Shown: positions 17,062 through 26,072, counted from the first letter of the stretch. The stretch is 64,000 nucleotides of DNA from CALJFL01 sp039964455 (GCA_039964455.1 JBDVXK010000004.1:124001-188000); one strand, 5' to 3'. Translations and numbers: made by a program. Notes: generated by a model from the letters alone, not told the origin.

Positions 17062-18771
17062 TTAAGCGAGCTGCTTCCGAACAAAGGCCAGCGCATCTTC
17101 GACGGCTAACAGTTGTGAATCCTCATCACAGCGCGCCTTGTACTCGACCTGGCCATCGCCCAGTGCCCGGTCTCCTATGACCACACGATGGGGAATGCCT
17201 ATCAATTCCATATCGGCGAACTTTACGCCGGGGCGCTCGTTGCGATCGTCCAGCAACACGTCGATGCCAGCTTCCATGCACGCGTCATACAACTCATTGG
17301 CGCAACGTGCCACCGCTTCGGATTTCTGCATATTCAGCGGAACGATGGCCAGCTCGAAGGGTGCCATGCTCGCAGGCCAGATAATGCCCTTGTCGTCATG
17401 ATTCTGCTCGATGGCCGCGGCGACAACCCGGCTCACGCCTATGCCATAGCAGCCCATAATCATGGGGATGCTCTTGCCATTCTCGTTCAGTACCGTGGCA
17501 TTCATGGCCTCGCTGTATTTACTGCCCAGCTGGAATATATGGCCAACCTCTATGCCGCGTTTTATGGCCAGAGTGCCCTGGCCATCAGGGCTGGGGTCGC
17601 CGGCCTGCACGTCGCGAATGTCCTCAACCCGTGCCAATGGCGTGTCACGTTCCCAATTCACACTTGAGTAGTGGTAGCCATCTCGATTGGCGCCACAGCA
17701 AAAGTCGGCGAGAGCCGCGGCACTGCGATCAACGATTACGGGCAGCGTCATGCCTACCGGGCCCAGTGACCCGAAGCCAGCGCCACAGGCTTTGTTCACC
17801 GCGGCTTCATCGGCCATACGCAGTGGGCTCGCCACGCCGGCGAGCTTTTCCGCCTTGATAGGGTTGAGCTGGTGATCGCCGCGTAGGACCAAAGCCACCA
17901 ATTGGCCGTCTTCCTCGCCATCTACGACCAGTGTTTTGACAGTGTCGGTCAGGGGCAGGTCCAGAAAGCTGGCAACATCGTCAATGGTCTTCACCCCGGG
18001 GGTGGCCACTTCGGTCATTTCCTTAGCGGGGTCTGGCCGGGCGTCTGCCGGCGCCAGTGCCTCTGCCATCTCCACGTTGGCGGCATAGTCGCTGTTGTCG
18101 CTAAAGGCGATATCGTCTTCTCCGGAGGCTGCCAGCACATGGAATTCGTGGGAAGCGCTGCCGCCAATGCTGCCGGTGTCGGCTATAACGGGCCTGAAAT
18201 CCAGCCCCAGGCGACTGAATATCGTGGTGTAGGCCTGGTGCATGTCGGCATAGGTTGATTCCAGAGAGGCCTGGTCGGCGTGGAATGAATAGGCATCCTT
18301 CATCAGGAACTCGCGCGAGCGCATGATGCCGAAACGGGGCCGTATCTCATCCCGCACCTTGGTTTGTATCTGGTAGAAATTAGCAGGAAGCTGCTTATAA
18401 CTTTTCACTTCGTTGCGAACCAGTTCAGTGATGACTTCTTCGTGGGTCGGGCCCAAACAGAAGTCCCGGCCATGGCGGTCGTGTATACGCAGCAACTCCG
18501 GCCCGTATTGTTCCCAGCGACCCGATTCCTGCCAAAGCTCGGCCGGTTGTACCACCGGCATGCTCACTTCCTGACCCCCGGCGCGATTCATTTCTTCGCG
18601 CACCACCGCCTCAACCTTGCGCAACACGCGCAGGCCCAGCGGCAGCCAGCTGTAGAGGCCGGCAGCCAGTTTACGTATCAAGCCGGCCCGCAGCATCAGC
18701 TGATGACTGATCACTTCCGCGTCGGCGGGAGTCTCTTTCTGGGTGGCAATTAGAAAATTACTGGTTCGCAT
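17062..18771 (-). CDS. proS: Prolyl-tRNA synthetase
   Basis: Charges tRNA-Pro. The 569-residue product matches the long bacterial (ProS1) type with the inserted editing domain (about residues 225-385, ending near FCCGANRDGYHY) that deacylates mischarged Ala-tRNA-Pro. Class II motifs are seen: GPTHEEVITELVRNE and motif 2 (RPRFGIMRSREFLMKDAYSF, 136-155), and motif 3 near GCYGIGVSRVVAAAIEQ. The anticodon-binding domain forms the C-terminus. A lytic transglycosylase gene abuts its stop. Confidence 0.97.
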   Translation of the reverse strand: MRTSNFLIATQKETPADAEVISHQLMLRAGLIRKLAAGLYSWLPLGLRVLRKVEAVVREEMNRAGGQEVSMPVVQPAELWQESGRWEQYGPELLRIHDRHGRDFCLGPTHEEVITELVRNEVKSYKQLPANFYQIQTKVRDEIRPRFGIMRSREFLMKDAYSFHADQASLESTYADMHQAYTTIFSRLGLDFRPVIADTGSIGGSASHEFHVLAASGEDDIAFSDNSDYAANVEMAEALAPADARPDPAKEMTEVATPGVKTIDDVASFLDLPLTDTVKTLVVDGEEDGQLVALVLRGDHQLNPIKAEKLAGVASPLRMADEAAVNKACGAGFGSLGPVGMTLPVIVDRSAAALADFCCGANRDGYHYSSVNWERDTPLARVEDIRDVQAGDPSPDGQGTLAIKRGIEVGHIFQLGSKYSEAMNATVLNENGKSIPMIMGCYGIGVSRVVAAAIEQNHDDKGIIWPASMAPFELAIVPLNMQKSEAVARCANELYDACMEAGIDVLLDDRNERPGVKFADMELIGIPHRVVIGDRALGDGQVEYKARCDEDSQLLAVEDALAFVRKQLA

Positions 18772-19094
18772 GTATCACGTCGTCCGAAGAGGATAAAACA
18801 GGTGCGTTAGTTTACGTGTGAAGACTTGATCTAGCCAACGTTGTTGCGAGGTACTTGTGAGTATGAGTTGAGTTTGATGAGCTTGTCCGGTGAGGTGAAA
18901 CACCCGAATAAGCGTTGAGACGTAAAAAATAGGGGTTTTTTTAGCCTCGGAGTGCAAAAACGCTTGTATTACAGTGTTTCATGGATTATAAAATTGCGGA
19001 GGCTCGAGTCGACGTGTTTTCGTGGTTAGGGGAGACGAACGGTACGGGTTGATCACATGTTTGTTTTGATAACTTAGGGAAGGTGGAAAATAAC
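18772..19094. promoter_or_regulatory. 323-base intergenic region with a promoter for the HU-like gene
   Basis: No gene is seen here. On the plus strand TTGTAT (18964-18969) and TATAAA (18987-18992) with 17-base spacing form a likely promoter, leaving about 95 bases of leader before the HU-like start at 19095. A ribosome site (AGGTGG, 19081-19086) sits nine bases before the ATG. The other end holds the upstream region of proS on the minus strand, where I saw no clear promoter. Confidence 0.5.
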
Positions 19095-19532
19095 ATGGCT
19101 ACCAAGAAAGCAGCGAAGAAAAAGGCTCCAGCCAAGAAAAAGGCAGTAGCAAAGAAGGCTCCAGCCAAGAAAAAGGCAGCAGCCAAGAAAGCAGCTCCAG
19201 CCAAGAAAGCGGCTCCAGCTCTGAAGCAAAAGATGACCAAGAGCCAGATCGTGGCGAGTGTTGCAGATAGCACAGGTCTGACCAAGAAACAGGTTTCATC
19301 TGTTCTGGATGAGATGGATACCCTGATTGAGCGCAGCATCAAGAAGCGCGCTATCGGCGAGTTCACCATCCCCGGCATGATGAAAATCACCACTGTGAAG
19401 AAGCCTGCCAAGAAGGCGCGCAAGGGCATCAACCCCTTCACTGGTGAAGAGACAGTTTTCAAAGCCAAGCCAGCCAGCGTGGCAGTGAAAGTTCGTCCTC
19501 TGAAGAAAATGAAGGAATTCGCCGCTTCTTAA
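19095..19532 (+). CDS. HU-like DNA-binding protein with Lys/Ala-rich N-terminal tail
   Basis: A 145-residue nucleoid-type protein. Residues 1-46 are almost only Lys, Ala and Pro in KKA/PAKK repeats, like the tail of histone H1. Residues 47-145 resemble HU/IHF: MTKSQIVASVADSTGLTKKQ forms the first helices, and GINPFTGEE (111-119) corresponds to the HU arm whose Pro inserts into the DNA minor groove. It likely binds and compacts DNA. ATG 19095 is preferred over an in-frame GTG at 19083 because the AGGTGG site overlaps the latter. It stands alone between its own promoter and a strong terminator. Known tailed HU proteins such as mycobacterial HupB carry the tail at the other end. Confidence 0.85.
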   Translation: MATKKAAKKKAPAKKKAVAKKAPAKKKAAAKKAAPAKKAAPALKQKMTKSQIVASVADSTGLTKKQVSSVLDEMDTLIERSIKKRAIGEFTIPGMMKITTVKKPAKKARKGINPFTGEETVFKAKPASVAVKVRPLKKMKEFAAS

Positions 19533-19585
19533 GCGACAAACCCCTTCCCGGGCTGACGCTGTTGGCCCGGTAGTCATGTTCCAAA

Positions 19586-19616
19586 CCCCGGTGCATTTCT
19601 TGCACAGGGGTTTTTT
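19586..19616 (+). terminator. Rho-independent terminator after the HU-like gene
   Basis: CCCCGGTGCA and TGCACAGGGG pair around a TTTCT loop with one G-A mismatch, followed by six T (19611-19616). A second GC hairpin without a T tract (CCGGGC/GCCCGG, 19548-19570) lies just before it. Confidence 0.85.
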
Positions 19617-19643
19617 GCCCCCAAATTCCTGAATCCACCGTGC

Positions 19644-19672
19644 TTGGCCTGTCATGCCTCATGGGGTAAAAT
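19644..19672 (+). promoter_or_regulatory. Likely sigma-70 promoter of the FmdB gene (and possibly aspS)
   Basis: TTGGCC (19644-19649) and TAAAAT (19667-19672) are 17 bases apart. The -10 box is followed by CCGCGCC, the same GC-rich discriminator as upstream of prfC. Confidence 0.6.
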
Positions 19673-19722
19673 CCGCGCCTCAATTTTTTGTCATCAACAC
19701 CGTTTGAGGGTGAGTTATCCCC

Positions 19723-20016
19723 ATGCCGATATATGAATACCAGTGCCAGCATTGCGAGCATGAGCTAGAGGCACTGCGAAAGATCAGTGATGAACCCCTG
19801 CTGACCTGCCCCGAGTGTGGGCAGGACAAATTGCGCAAGAAGGTTTCTGCAGCGGCTTTTCGTCTGAAAGGCGGCGGCTGGTATGAGACCGATTTCAAGA
19901 CCGGCGACAAGAAAAATCTCGCGGGCGGTGCCGATGGTGCGGCGAAAGCGGATAAAAGCAGCAGCAGTGACACTAGTACGACCAAAAAAAGCAGTGAGAG
20001 CAATACCACTGCCTGA
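19723..20016 (+). CDS. FmdB-family zinc ribbon protein
   Basis: A 97-residue protein with the FmdB/CxxC regulatory-type zinc ribbon: MPIYEYQCQHC gives the first Cys pair and LLTCPECG the second. The part after residue 65 is low-complexity (Ser, Lys, Thr, Asp) and probably disordered. Members often sit directly before aspS, as here (46 bases), but the function is not established; older names as a formamidase regulator are not evidence for one. Confidence 0.9.
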   Translation: MPIYEYQCQHCEHELEALRKISDEPLLTCPECGQDKLRKKVSAAAFRLKGGGWYETDFKTGDKKNLAGGADGAAKADKSSSSDTSTTKKSSESNTTA

Positions 20017-20036
20017 CCCCCGGCCCTGTCGGGGTC
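20015..20036 (+). other. Hairpin between the FmdB gene and aspS
   Basis: GACCCC (20015-20020) and GGGGTC (20031-20036) can pair around a 10-base loop. Only two T follow, so it is more likely a transcript-stabilising or weak attenuating hairpin than a full terminator. Confidence 0.4.
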
Positions 20037-20061
20037 CTTAGCCTAACAACGGATAAACACT

Positions 20062-21846
20062 ATGCGCAGTCAATATTGTGGCGCCCTGGGAACAGCCAAC
20101 ATCGACGAAACCGTAACCCTGTGCGGGTGGGTGGATCGTCGCCGCGACCACGGGGGTGTCATTTTCCTGGATATGCGCGATAGAGACGGCATTGTGCAGG
20201 TCGTATTCGATCCAGACACAGAAGAGCACTTTCAGCGTGCCGACAGGGTGCGTGGTGAATATGTGCTGAAAGTCACCGGAAGGGTCAGGGCCCGTGCCGA
20301 AGGCACTGTTAATCCGGCTATGGCGACCGGTGAAATTGAGGTGTTGGGCAAAGAGCTGGAGATTCTTAACAGCGCAGCCACGCCGCCATTCCAGCTAGAT
20401 GAATACACCGCAGTGGGCGAGGATGTCCGGCTGCATTACCGCTACATGGATCTGCGTCGTCCTGAAATGCAGGAAAAGCTGGTACTGCGCTCCCGTATTA
20501 CCTCCGCGGTACGCAATTTTCTGGACAGCAATGGCTTTCTGGATATCGAAACCCCGATTTTGACCCGGGCGACACCGGAGGGGGCTCGTGATTACCTGGT
20601 GCCCAGCCGTACGCATCCCGGACAATTTTTCGCCTTGCCCCAGTCGCCGCAGCTGTTCAAGCAGCTGCTGATGGTCTCTGGCTTTGATCGTTACTACCAG
20701 ATCGCCAAATGCTTTCGTGACGAAGACCTGCGTGCTGATCGCCAGCCAGAATTCACCCAGATCGACATCGAAGCCTCATTTCTGGATGAGGCCGCCATCA
20801 TGGATATCACGGAGCGCATGATCCGCGAGCTGTTCCAGTCGGTGTTGTCGGTTGAGCTGGGCGACTTCCCCCATATGCCTTATGCCGAGGCGATGACGCG
20901 TTACGGCTCTGACAAGCCCGACCTGCGCATCGACCTGGAGCTGGTGTCGGTGGATGACCTGATGCAGCAGGTGGATTTCAAGGTGTTTCGCGGACCGGCG
21001 GACGACCCTGCAGGCCGGGTAGCGGCTCTGCGAGTTCCGGGTGGCGCGTCCATCAGCCGCAAGGAAATAGACGATTACACCAAGTTTGTTTCCATTTACG
21101 GCGCCCGTGGCCTGGCCTGGATCAAGGTCAACGAACTCGCTGCCGGTATAGAGGGACTGCAATCGCCGATTCTCAAGTTCATGCCGGACGAGGTGGTTGC
21201 GCAAATGATGACGCGGCTGGAAGCGCAGGACGGCGATATTATTTTCTTCGGTGCAGACCGTACCCGCATTGTTAACGAGTCTCTTGGAGCCTTGAGGGTT
21301 AAGGTTGCCGAAGATCAGGGGCTGGTCAGCGAGGGCTGGGCGCCACTGTGGGTGGTAGATTTCCCCATGTTTGAAGAGGACAGCCAGGGAGGATTGACTC
21401 CCTTGCATCACCCTTTTACTGCGCCCTCCTGCACGCCCGAGGAACTGGCCGCGGACCCCGAGAACACGCTATCTCGAGCCTATGACATGGTGCTTAACGG
21501 TACCGAGCTGGGCGGCGGCAGCATTCGTATTCACGACCGCGAAATGCAGGAAACAGTCTTCAAGATCCTTGGCATCAGCGACGAGGAGGCTGAGGAGAAG
21601 TTTGGCTTCCTGCTCAAGGCGTTGCAGTACGGTGCTCCGCCACACGGCGGGCTGGCCTTTGGGTTGGACCGCATCGTTATGCTGATGACCGGCACTCCGT
21701 CGATACGCGACGTGATCGCCTTCCCCAAGACCCAGAGTGCTCACTGTGTAATGACTGATGCCCCGGGTGATGTCGGTGCCGCTCAGCTGCGCGAATTGAA
21801 TATTCGACTGCGACAGACCCCCGAAGAGGCGGCGAAAGACGACTAG
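20062..21846 (+). CDS. aspS: Aspartyl-tRNA synthetase
   Basis: Charges tRNA-Asp. The 594-residue protein has the N-terminal OB-fold anticodon domain (WVDRRRDHGGVIFLDMRDRD), the class II catalytic core (PQSPQLFKQLLMVSGFDRYY, CFRDEDLRADRQPEFTQID as motif 2) and the bacterial insertion domain between, with motif 3 in GLAFGLDRIVMLM. The length equals that of bacterial-type enzymes. Whether it is discriminating or also charges tRNA-Asn is not decided by what I can see. yebC follows after 25 bases. Confidence 0.97.
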   Translation: MRSQYCGALGTANIDETVTLCGWVDRRRDHGGVIFLDMRDRDGIVQVVFDPDTEEHFQRADRVRGEYVLKVTGRVRARAEGTVNPAMATGEIEVLGKELEILNSAATPPFQLDEYTAVGEDVRLHYRYMDLRRPEMQEKLVLRSRITSAVRNFLDSNGFLDIETPILTRATPEGARDYLVPSRTHPGQFFALPQSPQLFKQLLMVSGFDRYYQIAKCFRDEDLRADRQPEFTQIDIEASFLDEAAIMDITERMIRELFQSVLSVELGDFPHMPYAEAMTRYGSDKPDLRIDLELVSVDDLMQQVDFKVFRGPADDPAGRVAALRVPGGASISRKEIDDYTKFVSIYGARGLAWIKVNELAAGIEGLQSPILKFMPDEVVAQMMTRLEAQDGDIIFFGADRTRIVNESLGALRVKVAEDQGLVSEGWAPLWVVDFPMFEEDSQGGLTPLHHPFTAPSCTPEELAADPENTLSRAYDMVLNGTELGGGSIRIHDREMQETVFKILGISDEEAEEKFGFLLKALQYGAPPHGGLAFGLDRIVMLMTGTPSIRDVIAFPKTQSAHCVMTDAPGDVGAAQLRELNIRLRQTPEEAAKDD

Positions 21847-21871
21847 CCGTATATAAATAAGGAAGACTCCC

Positions 21872-22615
21872 ATGGCTGGCCACAGTAAATGGGCAAATAT
21901 CAAGCATCGCAAGGCCGCTCAGGACGCCAAGCGCGGCAAGATGTTCACCAAACTCATCAGGGAACTGGTAGTGGCTGCCAAGCAGGGCGGACCGCTGCCG
22001 GAGGATAACCCCCGTCTTCGCGCCGCGGTAGACAAAGCTCTGGGCTCCAATATGACGCGCGATACCATAGATCGCGCGATCGCTCGTGGTGCCGGCACCA
22101 GCGAAGCCGACGACATGGAAGAGCTGACCTATGAGGGCTATGGGGTCGGTGGCATAGCCGTTTTGGTTGAAGTGATGACGGATAACCGCAATCGCACCGT
22201 CGCTGAAGTGCGTCACGCTTTTAGCAAGCGTGGCGGCAACCTCGGTACCGACGGTTCGGTAGCCTACCTGTTCGCTCGTAAAGGCGAGATCAGCTTCGCG
22301 CCGGGTAGTGACGAGGATCAGGTGATGGAATTGGCGCTGGATGCCGGTGCCGAGGACATCGACGCCGGTGATGACGGCTCGTTGGCGGTGATTACAGCCT
22401 GGGAAGACCTGGCTGCTGTCCGGCAGGCGCTGGAAGATGCCGGGCTGACGCCGGAGCAAGCGGAAGTCACCATGATCGCGTCAACCACCGTTCCAGTTGA
22501 TGCCGAAGGCGCCGAGAAAATCATGGGTCTTGTCGATGCCCTTGAAGATCTGGACGACGTGCAGAATGTGTACACCAACGTCGACATTCCCGACGAGGTA
22601 TTGGCCTCGCTGTAG
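21872..22615 (+). CDS. yebC: YebC/PmpR family protein
   Basis: A 247-residue member of the YebC family, known from MAGHSKWANIKHRKAAQDAK at the start and the GTDGSVAYLF segment. The family was first described as DNA-binding regulators; later work ties YebC-type proteins to translation of proline-rich stretches. Which applies here is not decided. AAGGAAG stands before the ATG. The gene lies between aspS and ruvC, as in many gammaproteobacteria. Confidence 0.96.
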   Translation: MAGHSKWANIKHRKAAQDAKRGKMFTKLIRELVVAAKQGGPLPEDNPRLRAAVDKALGSNMTRDTIDRAIARGAGTSEADDMEELTYEGYGVGGIAVLVEVMTDNRNRTVAEVRHAFSKRGGNLGTDGSVAYLFARKGEISFAPGSDEDQVMELALDAGAEDIDAGDDGSLAVITAWEDLAAVRQALEDAGLTPEQAEVTMIASTTVPVDAEGAEKIMGLVDALEDLDDVQNVYTNVDIPDEVLASL

Positions 22616-22643
22616 CCGCCTGAGTGATTTGTCTCGCAAGTTG

Positions 22644-22671
22644 CTGACAATGCCAGCGAATCGTACATAAT
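22644..22671 (+). promoter_or_regulatory. Possible promoter of ruvCAB
   Basis: CTGACA (22644-22649) and CATAAT (22666-22671) with 16-base spacing lie about 30 bases before ruvC. No LexA box (CTGT-N8-ACAG) was seen in this 86-base gap. Confidence 0.4.
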
Positions 22672-22701
22672 AAGCGCTTCAGTATCGGGGCGGAAAAAAC
22701 T

Positions 22702-23220
22702 ATGGCGGTCATCCTGGGGATAGACCCCGGCTCGCGCAAGACCGGATTTGGCATCATCAATTATGCCGGTGGCCGCAGTGACTACATCACCAGTGGCGTG
22801 ATCCGCTTGCCCACTGCAGAACTGCCCGAACGTCTTGGCGTAATCTACGAGAGTGTCAGCGAACTGGTTGAACTGCATTGCCCGCAGGAGTTGGCGATCG
22901 AGCAGGTTTTCATGGCCAAAAGCGCGGGCTCTGCGCTGAAGCTGGGTCAGGCTCGTGGTGCCGCCATCGTCGCCTGTGTGGCGGCAAAGATGAGCGTAGC
23001 CGAATACTCCGCCAGGCAAATCAAACAATCGGTAGTGGGCACCGGTGCCGCCGACAAAAGCCAGGTCCAGCATATGGTCAAGGTATTGCTGAAACTTCCT
23101 GCCGAGCCGCAGGAAGATGCCGCCGATGCGCTTGCGGCGGCACTGTGTCACGCGCACACACAACAAAGTATGATCAATATGGCGGGTGCCAAGTCGGTGC
23201 GACGTCGACGGCTCCGGTAG
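22702..23220 (+). CDS. ruvC: Holliday junction resolvase RuvC
   Basis: Endonuclease that cuts Holliday junctions during recombination repair. The 172-residue protein has the RNase H-like fold with the first catalytic acid Asp8 in LGIDPGSRKTGFG, Glu near LAIEQVFMAKS, and the late acids in AEPQEDAADALAAALCH. It is followed by ruvA after 21 bases and then ruvB, the full RuvABC set in one operon. Confidence 0.97.
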   Translation: MAVILGIDPGSRKTGFGIINYAGGRSDYITSGVIRLPTAELPERLGVIYESVSELVELHCPQELAIEQVFMAKSAGSALKLGQARGAAIVACVAAKMSVAEYSARQIKQSVVGTGAADKSQVQHMVKVLLKLPAEPQEDAADALAAALCHAHTQQSMINMAGAKSVRRRRLR

Positions 23221-23241
23221 CCAAATAACAGTGGAATAAGA

Positions 23242-23856
23242 ATGATAGGACGTATTCGAGGCGTACTGGCGCTCAAGCAGCCACCCGATATCCTGGTGGA
23301 AGTGGGCGGAGTGGGCTATGAAATACAGGTTCCCATGACCACGCTATTCCAGTTGCCCGAGGTGGGTGTGGAGATCGCACTGGTCACACATTTTGTGGTT
23401 CGTGAGGATGCCCAGTTGCTCTACGGCTTTATCAGCGAGCGCGACCGCAGCCTGTTTCGCGAGTTGATCAAAGTCAGCGGTGTAGGTCCCAAATTGGGCC
23501 TGACCATACTCTCTGGTATGGACTCTGCCAGTTTTGTCAGCTGTGTCAGGCGGGACGATGTCGCCGCCCTGGTCGCGCTGCCGGGTGTTGGCAAAAAAAC
23601 TGCCGAGCGTCTGCTGGTGGAAATGCGTGACAAGCTCAAGGATTGGGCCGTTACAGGGGAGGGCGGTTCTAGCCCCGCCGATGTGGCCGACCTTGCGCCC
23701 ACGATAGACATCGTTGCAGACGCAGAAGGTGCCCTCATTTCCCTGGGTTACAAGCCCGCGGAAGCGAGCCGGATGGTCGCCGCTGTCAACGATGACGACA
23801 TAGACGACAGTGAAGAATTGATCCGACGCGCGCTGAAGTCCGTGGTCGGTTCCTAG
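23242..23856 (+). CDS. ruvA: Holliday junction branch migration protein RuvA
   Basis: Binds four-way junctions as a tetramer and loads RuvB. The 204-residue product shows the N-terminal OB fold (MIGRIRGVLALKQPPDILVE), two helix-hairpin-helix units (LIKVSGVGPKLGLTILSGM and VALPGVGKKTAERLLVEM) and the C-terminal domain III that touches RuvB (about residues 156-204). Confidence 0.97.
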   Translation: MIGRIRGVLALKQPPDILVEVGGVGYEIQVPMTTLFQLPEVGVEIALVTHFVVREDAQLLYGFISERDRSLFRELIKVSGVGPKLGLTILSGMDSASFVSCVRRDDVAALVALPGVGKKTAERLLVEMRDKLKDWAVTGEGGSSPADVADLAPTIDIVADAEGALISLGYKPAEASRMVAAVNDDDIDDSEELIRRALKSVVGS

Positions 23857-23872
23857 TTAGGGTTGAACTTGT

Positions 23873-24934
23873 ATGATTGAAACAGACCGGCTGATCGCGC
23901 CCGAGGCCACTGGCCCCAGGGAAGACGCCATGGACAGGGCGATCCGGCCCAAGACCCTCCAAGAGTACGTCGGCCAGCCAGTGGTCTGCGATCAGATGTC
24001 GATTTTCCTGCAAGCCGCGCGAGGTCGCGACGAGCCCCTTGATCACACACTGATTTTTGGTCCACCCGGGCTGGGCAAGACCACCCTGGCCAGTATCATC
24101 GCCAATGAAATGGGTGTCGCCCTCAAAACCACTTCCGGGCCGGTGTTGGAAAAAGCAGGCGATATTGCGGCCTTGATGACTAACCTGGAGCCCGGGGATG
24201 TTTTGTTTATCGACGAAATCCATCGGCTCAGCCCCTATGTCGAGGAAATACTCTATCCGGCGATGGAGGATTACCAGCTCGATATCATGATAGGAGAGGG
24301 GCCGGCCGCGCGCTCCATCAAGCTGGACCTGCCGCCGTTCACACTTGTGGGTGCAACAACAAGGGCGGGTCTGTTGACCTCCCCCCTGCGTGATCGCTTC
24401 GGCATTGTTCAGCGGCTGGAGTTCTATGCCGCTGAAGATCTTGCCCATATTGTGGAGCGCTCCGCCGGTATTCTCGGTATCGGTATCGATAGTGCCGGTG
24501 CTGCCGAGATTGCTCGCCGATCCCGCGGTACGCCGCGTATTGCCAATCGACTGCTGCGCCGGGTTCGGGACTACGCTGAGGTAAAGGCCGATGGCCATAT
24601 CTCCGTGCAGGTCGCAGACCGGGCGCTGGATATGCTCAGCGTTGATCAGCACGGCTTTGATCATCTGGACAGGCGGTTGCTGCTGGCAATGATAGAGAAA
24701 TTCGACGGTGGCCCGGTTGGGGTAGACAGCCTGGCGGCATCGATCTCGGAAGAGCGGGGCACCATTGAGGATGTGCTGGAGCCCTACCTGATACAACAGG
24801 GCTTTATGCTGAGAACGCCCCGTGGCCGCATGGTAACGCGTAACGCCTATCTGCATTTCGGCCTGCCGCAGCCCACCGCATCGCAGGGCGCTGCCAATTT
24901 TCCGCTTGACCTTGAAGGAGACAGCGGAGAGTGA
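23873..24934 (+). CDS. ruvB: Holliday junction ATP-dependent helicase RuvB
   Basis: AAA+ motor that drives branch migration. Walker A is GPPGLGKTTLA, Walker B LFIDEIHRL, sensor 1 LVGATTRAG, and the arginine finger region is LLTSPLRDRFG. The C-terminal winged-helix domain ends in TPRGRMVTRNAY. Length 353 residues, normal for the family. Its stop overlaps the following gene (GTGA), linking ruvCAB to ybgC-tol. Confidence 0.97.
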   Translation: MIETDRLIAPEATGPREDAMDRAIRPKTLQEYVGQPVVCDQMSIFLQAARGRDEPLDHTLIFGPPGLGKTTLASIIANEMGVALKTTSGPVLEKAGDIAALMTNLEPGDVLFIDEIHRLSPYVEEILYPAMEDYQLDIMIGEGPAARSIKLDLPPFTLVGATTRAGLLTSPLRDRFGIVQRLEFYAAEDLAHIVERSAGILGIGIDSAGAAEIARRSRGTPRIANRLLRRVRDYAEVKADGHISVQVADRALDMLSVDQHGFDHLDRRLLLAMIEKFDGGPVGVDSLAASISEERGTIEDVLEPYLIQQGFMLRTPRGRMVTRNAYLHFGLPQPTASQGAANFPLDLEGDSGE

Positions 24935-25350
24935 GCGCCGAGGAATTTTCCTTTAAGCTGCGTGTCTATATTGAGGACACCGACGCCGGCGGTATCGTTT
25001 ACTACGTGAATTACCTGAAGTTCATGGAGCGAGCCCGAACAGAGTTCATGCGTTCTCTGGGTTATGGGAAGGACTATATCTTCAATCACGACCTTATGTT
25101 TGTTGTGCGCGATGTGGCTCTGGAGTATCTCAAACCAGCCTCATTGGATGATGAACTACAGGCGACGGCACGGCTAACCGAGATGCGTGGTGCAACGTTG
25201 AAGATGCATCAGACAGTAAAGCGCGAGGGGGAGGTTTTGGTGCACGGTGATGTTACCATTGCCTGCGTCGACCGCAGCAGCTTCAAACCGCGTCGGTTGC
25301 CGCGCGATATGACAGAAAAACTGCGCGATACGCAGTTAACAGGGCAGTAA
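24931..25350 (+). CDS. ybgC: YbgC acyl-CoA thioesterase (Tol-Pal associated)
   Basis: Hot-dog fold thioesterase that hydrolyses acyl-CoA esters and belongs to the tol-pal operon in proteobacteria. The 4-hydroxybenzoyl-CoA thioesterase-like motif is DTDAGGIVYYVNYLKF with active Asp18. The start is GTG 24931, overlapping the ruvB stop by four bases, so translation is probably coupled. tolQ follows after 11 bases. Confidence 0.95.
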   Translation: MSAEEFSFKLRVYIEDTDAGGIVYYVNYLKFMERARTEFMRSLGYGKDYIFNHDLMFVVRDVALEYLKPASLDDELQATARLTEMRGATLKMHQTVKREGEVLVHGDVTIACVDRSSFKPRRLPRDMTEKLRDTQLTGQ

Positions 25351-25361
25351 GGGGAGCCGAA

Positions 25362-26072
25362 TTGGAAGAACAACTCAGTCTTATTGATCTGGTGTTACAC
25401 GCCAGTATCACTGTACAGCTGGTGATGGGTATTTTGTTTATCGCCTCAATGCTGTCCTGGTACATGATTGTGCAGCGTTTTATTTACTTCCGCAGCGCCC
25501 GCAGTGAGATGTATGAATTCGAGGAGCGTTTCTGGTCCGGTATTGACCTGTCGCAGCTCTACCGTGAGGGTAACGAGCGGGCCTCAGACGGTCGCTCGGC
25601 ATTCGGTATGGAAAGTATCTTTCGGGCGGGATTCAAAGAGTTTTCCCGACTTGCACAGCAATCTGAAATGGATTCCGAAGCCATAATTGAAGGTTCGCGA
25701 CGGGCGATGCGCGTGGCGACAATGCGCGAGGAGGAGCGTCTGGAGCGCCACCTCGCGTTCCTGGCCTCAGTGGGTTCTACCAGTCCCTATATCGGTTTGT
25801 TCGGAACGGTCTGGGGCATCATGCATTCCTTCCGCGGCTTGGCCAATGCAACCCAGGCGACACTGGCGACGGTGGCACCGGGTATCTCCGAGGCGCTGGT
25901 CGCCACGGCTATGGGGCTGTTTGCGGCGATTCCCGCGGTGATGGCTTATAACCGCTTTGCCTCCAGGGTCGATGTTTTCACTAATCGCTATGACACCTTT
26001 GTCGATGAGTTCTCCAGTATCCTTTACCGCCAGGCTTACTCGCTGAAGTCGCGAGACAAGAAGGGCAGCTAG
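25362..26072 (+). CDS. tolQ: TolQ, inner-membrane proton channel subunit
   Basis: With TolR it forms the proton-driven motor that powers TolA during outer membrane constriction. The 236-residue protein has three membrane segments (about 15-37, 133-155, 170-190) and the conserved stretch SVGSTSPYIGLFGTVWGIMH. The start codon is TTG 25362, supported by GGGGAG at 25351-25356 five bases upstream. tolR follows with no gap. Confidence 0.96.
   Translation: MEEQLSLIDLVLHASITVQLVMGILFIASMLSWYMIVQRFIYFRSARSEMYEFEERFWSGIDLSQLYREGNERASDGRSAFGMESIFRAGFKEFSRLAQQSEMDSEAIIEGSRRAMRVATMREEERLERHLAFLASVGSTSPYIGLFGTVWGIMHSFRGLANATQATLATVAPGISEALVATAMGLFAAIPAVMAYNRFASRVDVFTNRYDTFVDEFSSILYRQAYSLKSRDKKGS

Noticed and set aside
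19095..19240. Short tandem repeats that could suggest a repeat array
   Set aside because: They encode the Lys/Ala tail of the HU-like protein; unit length is irregular and there are no spacers, so not a CRISPR array.
23786..24856. 356-codon minus-strand open frame
   Set aside because: Lies fully antisense to ruvB and the end of ruvA, both certain; no family resemblance.
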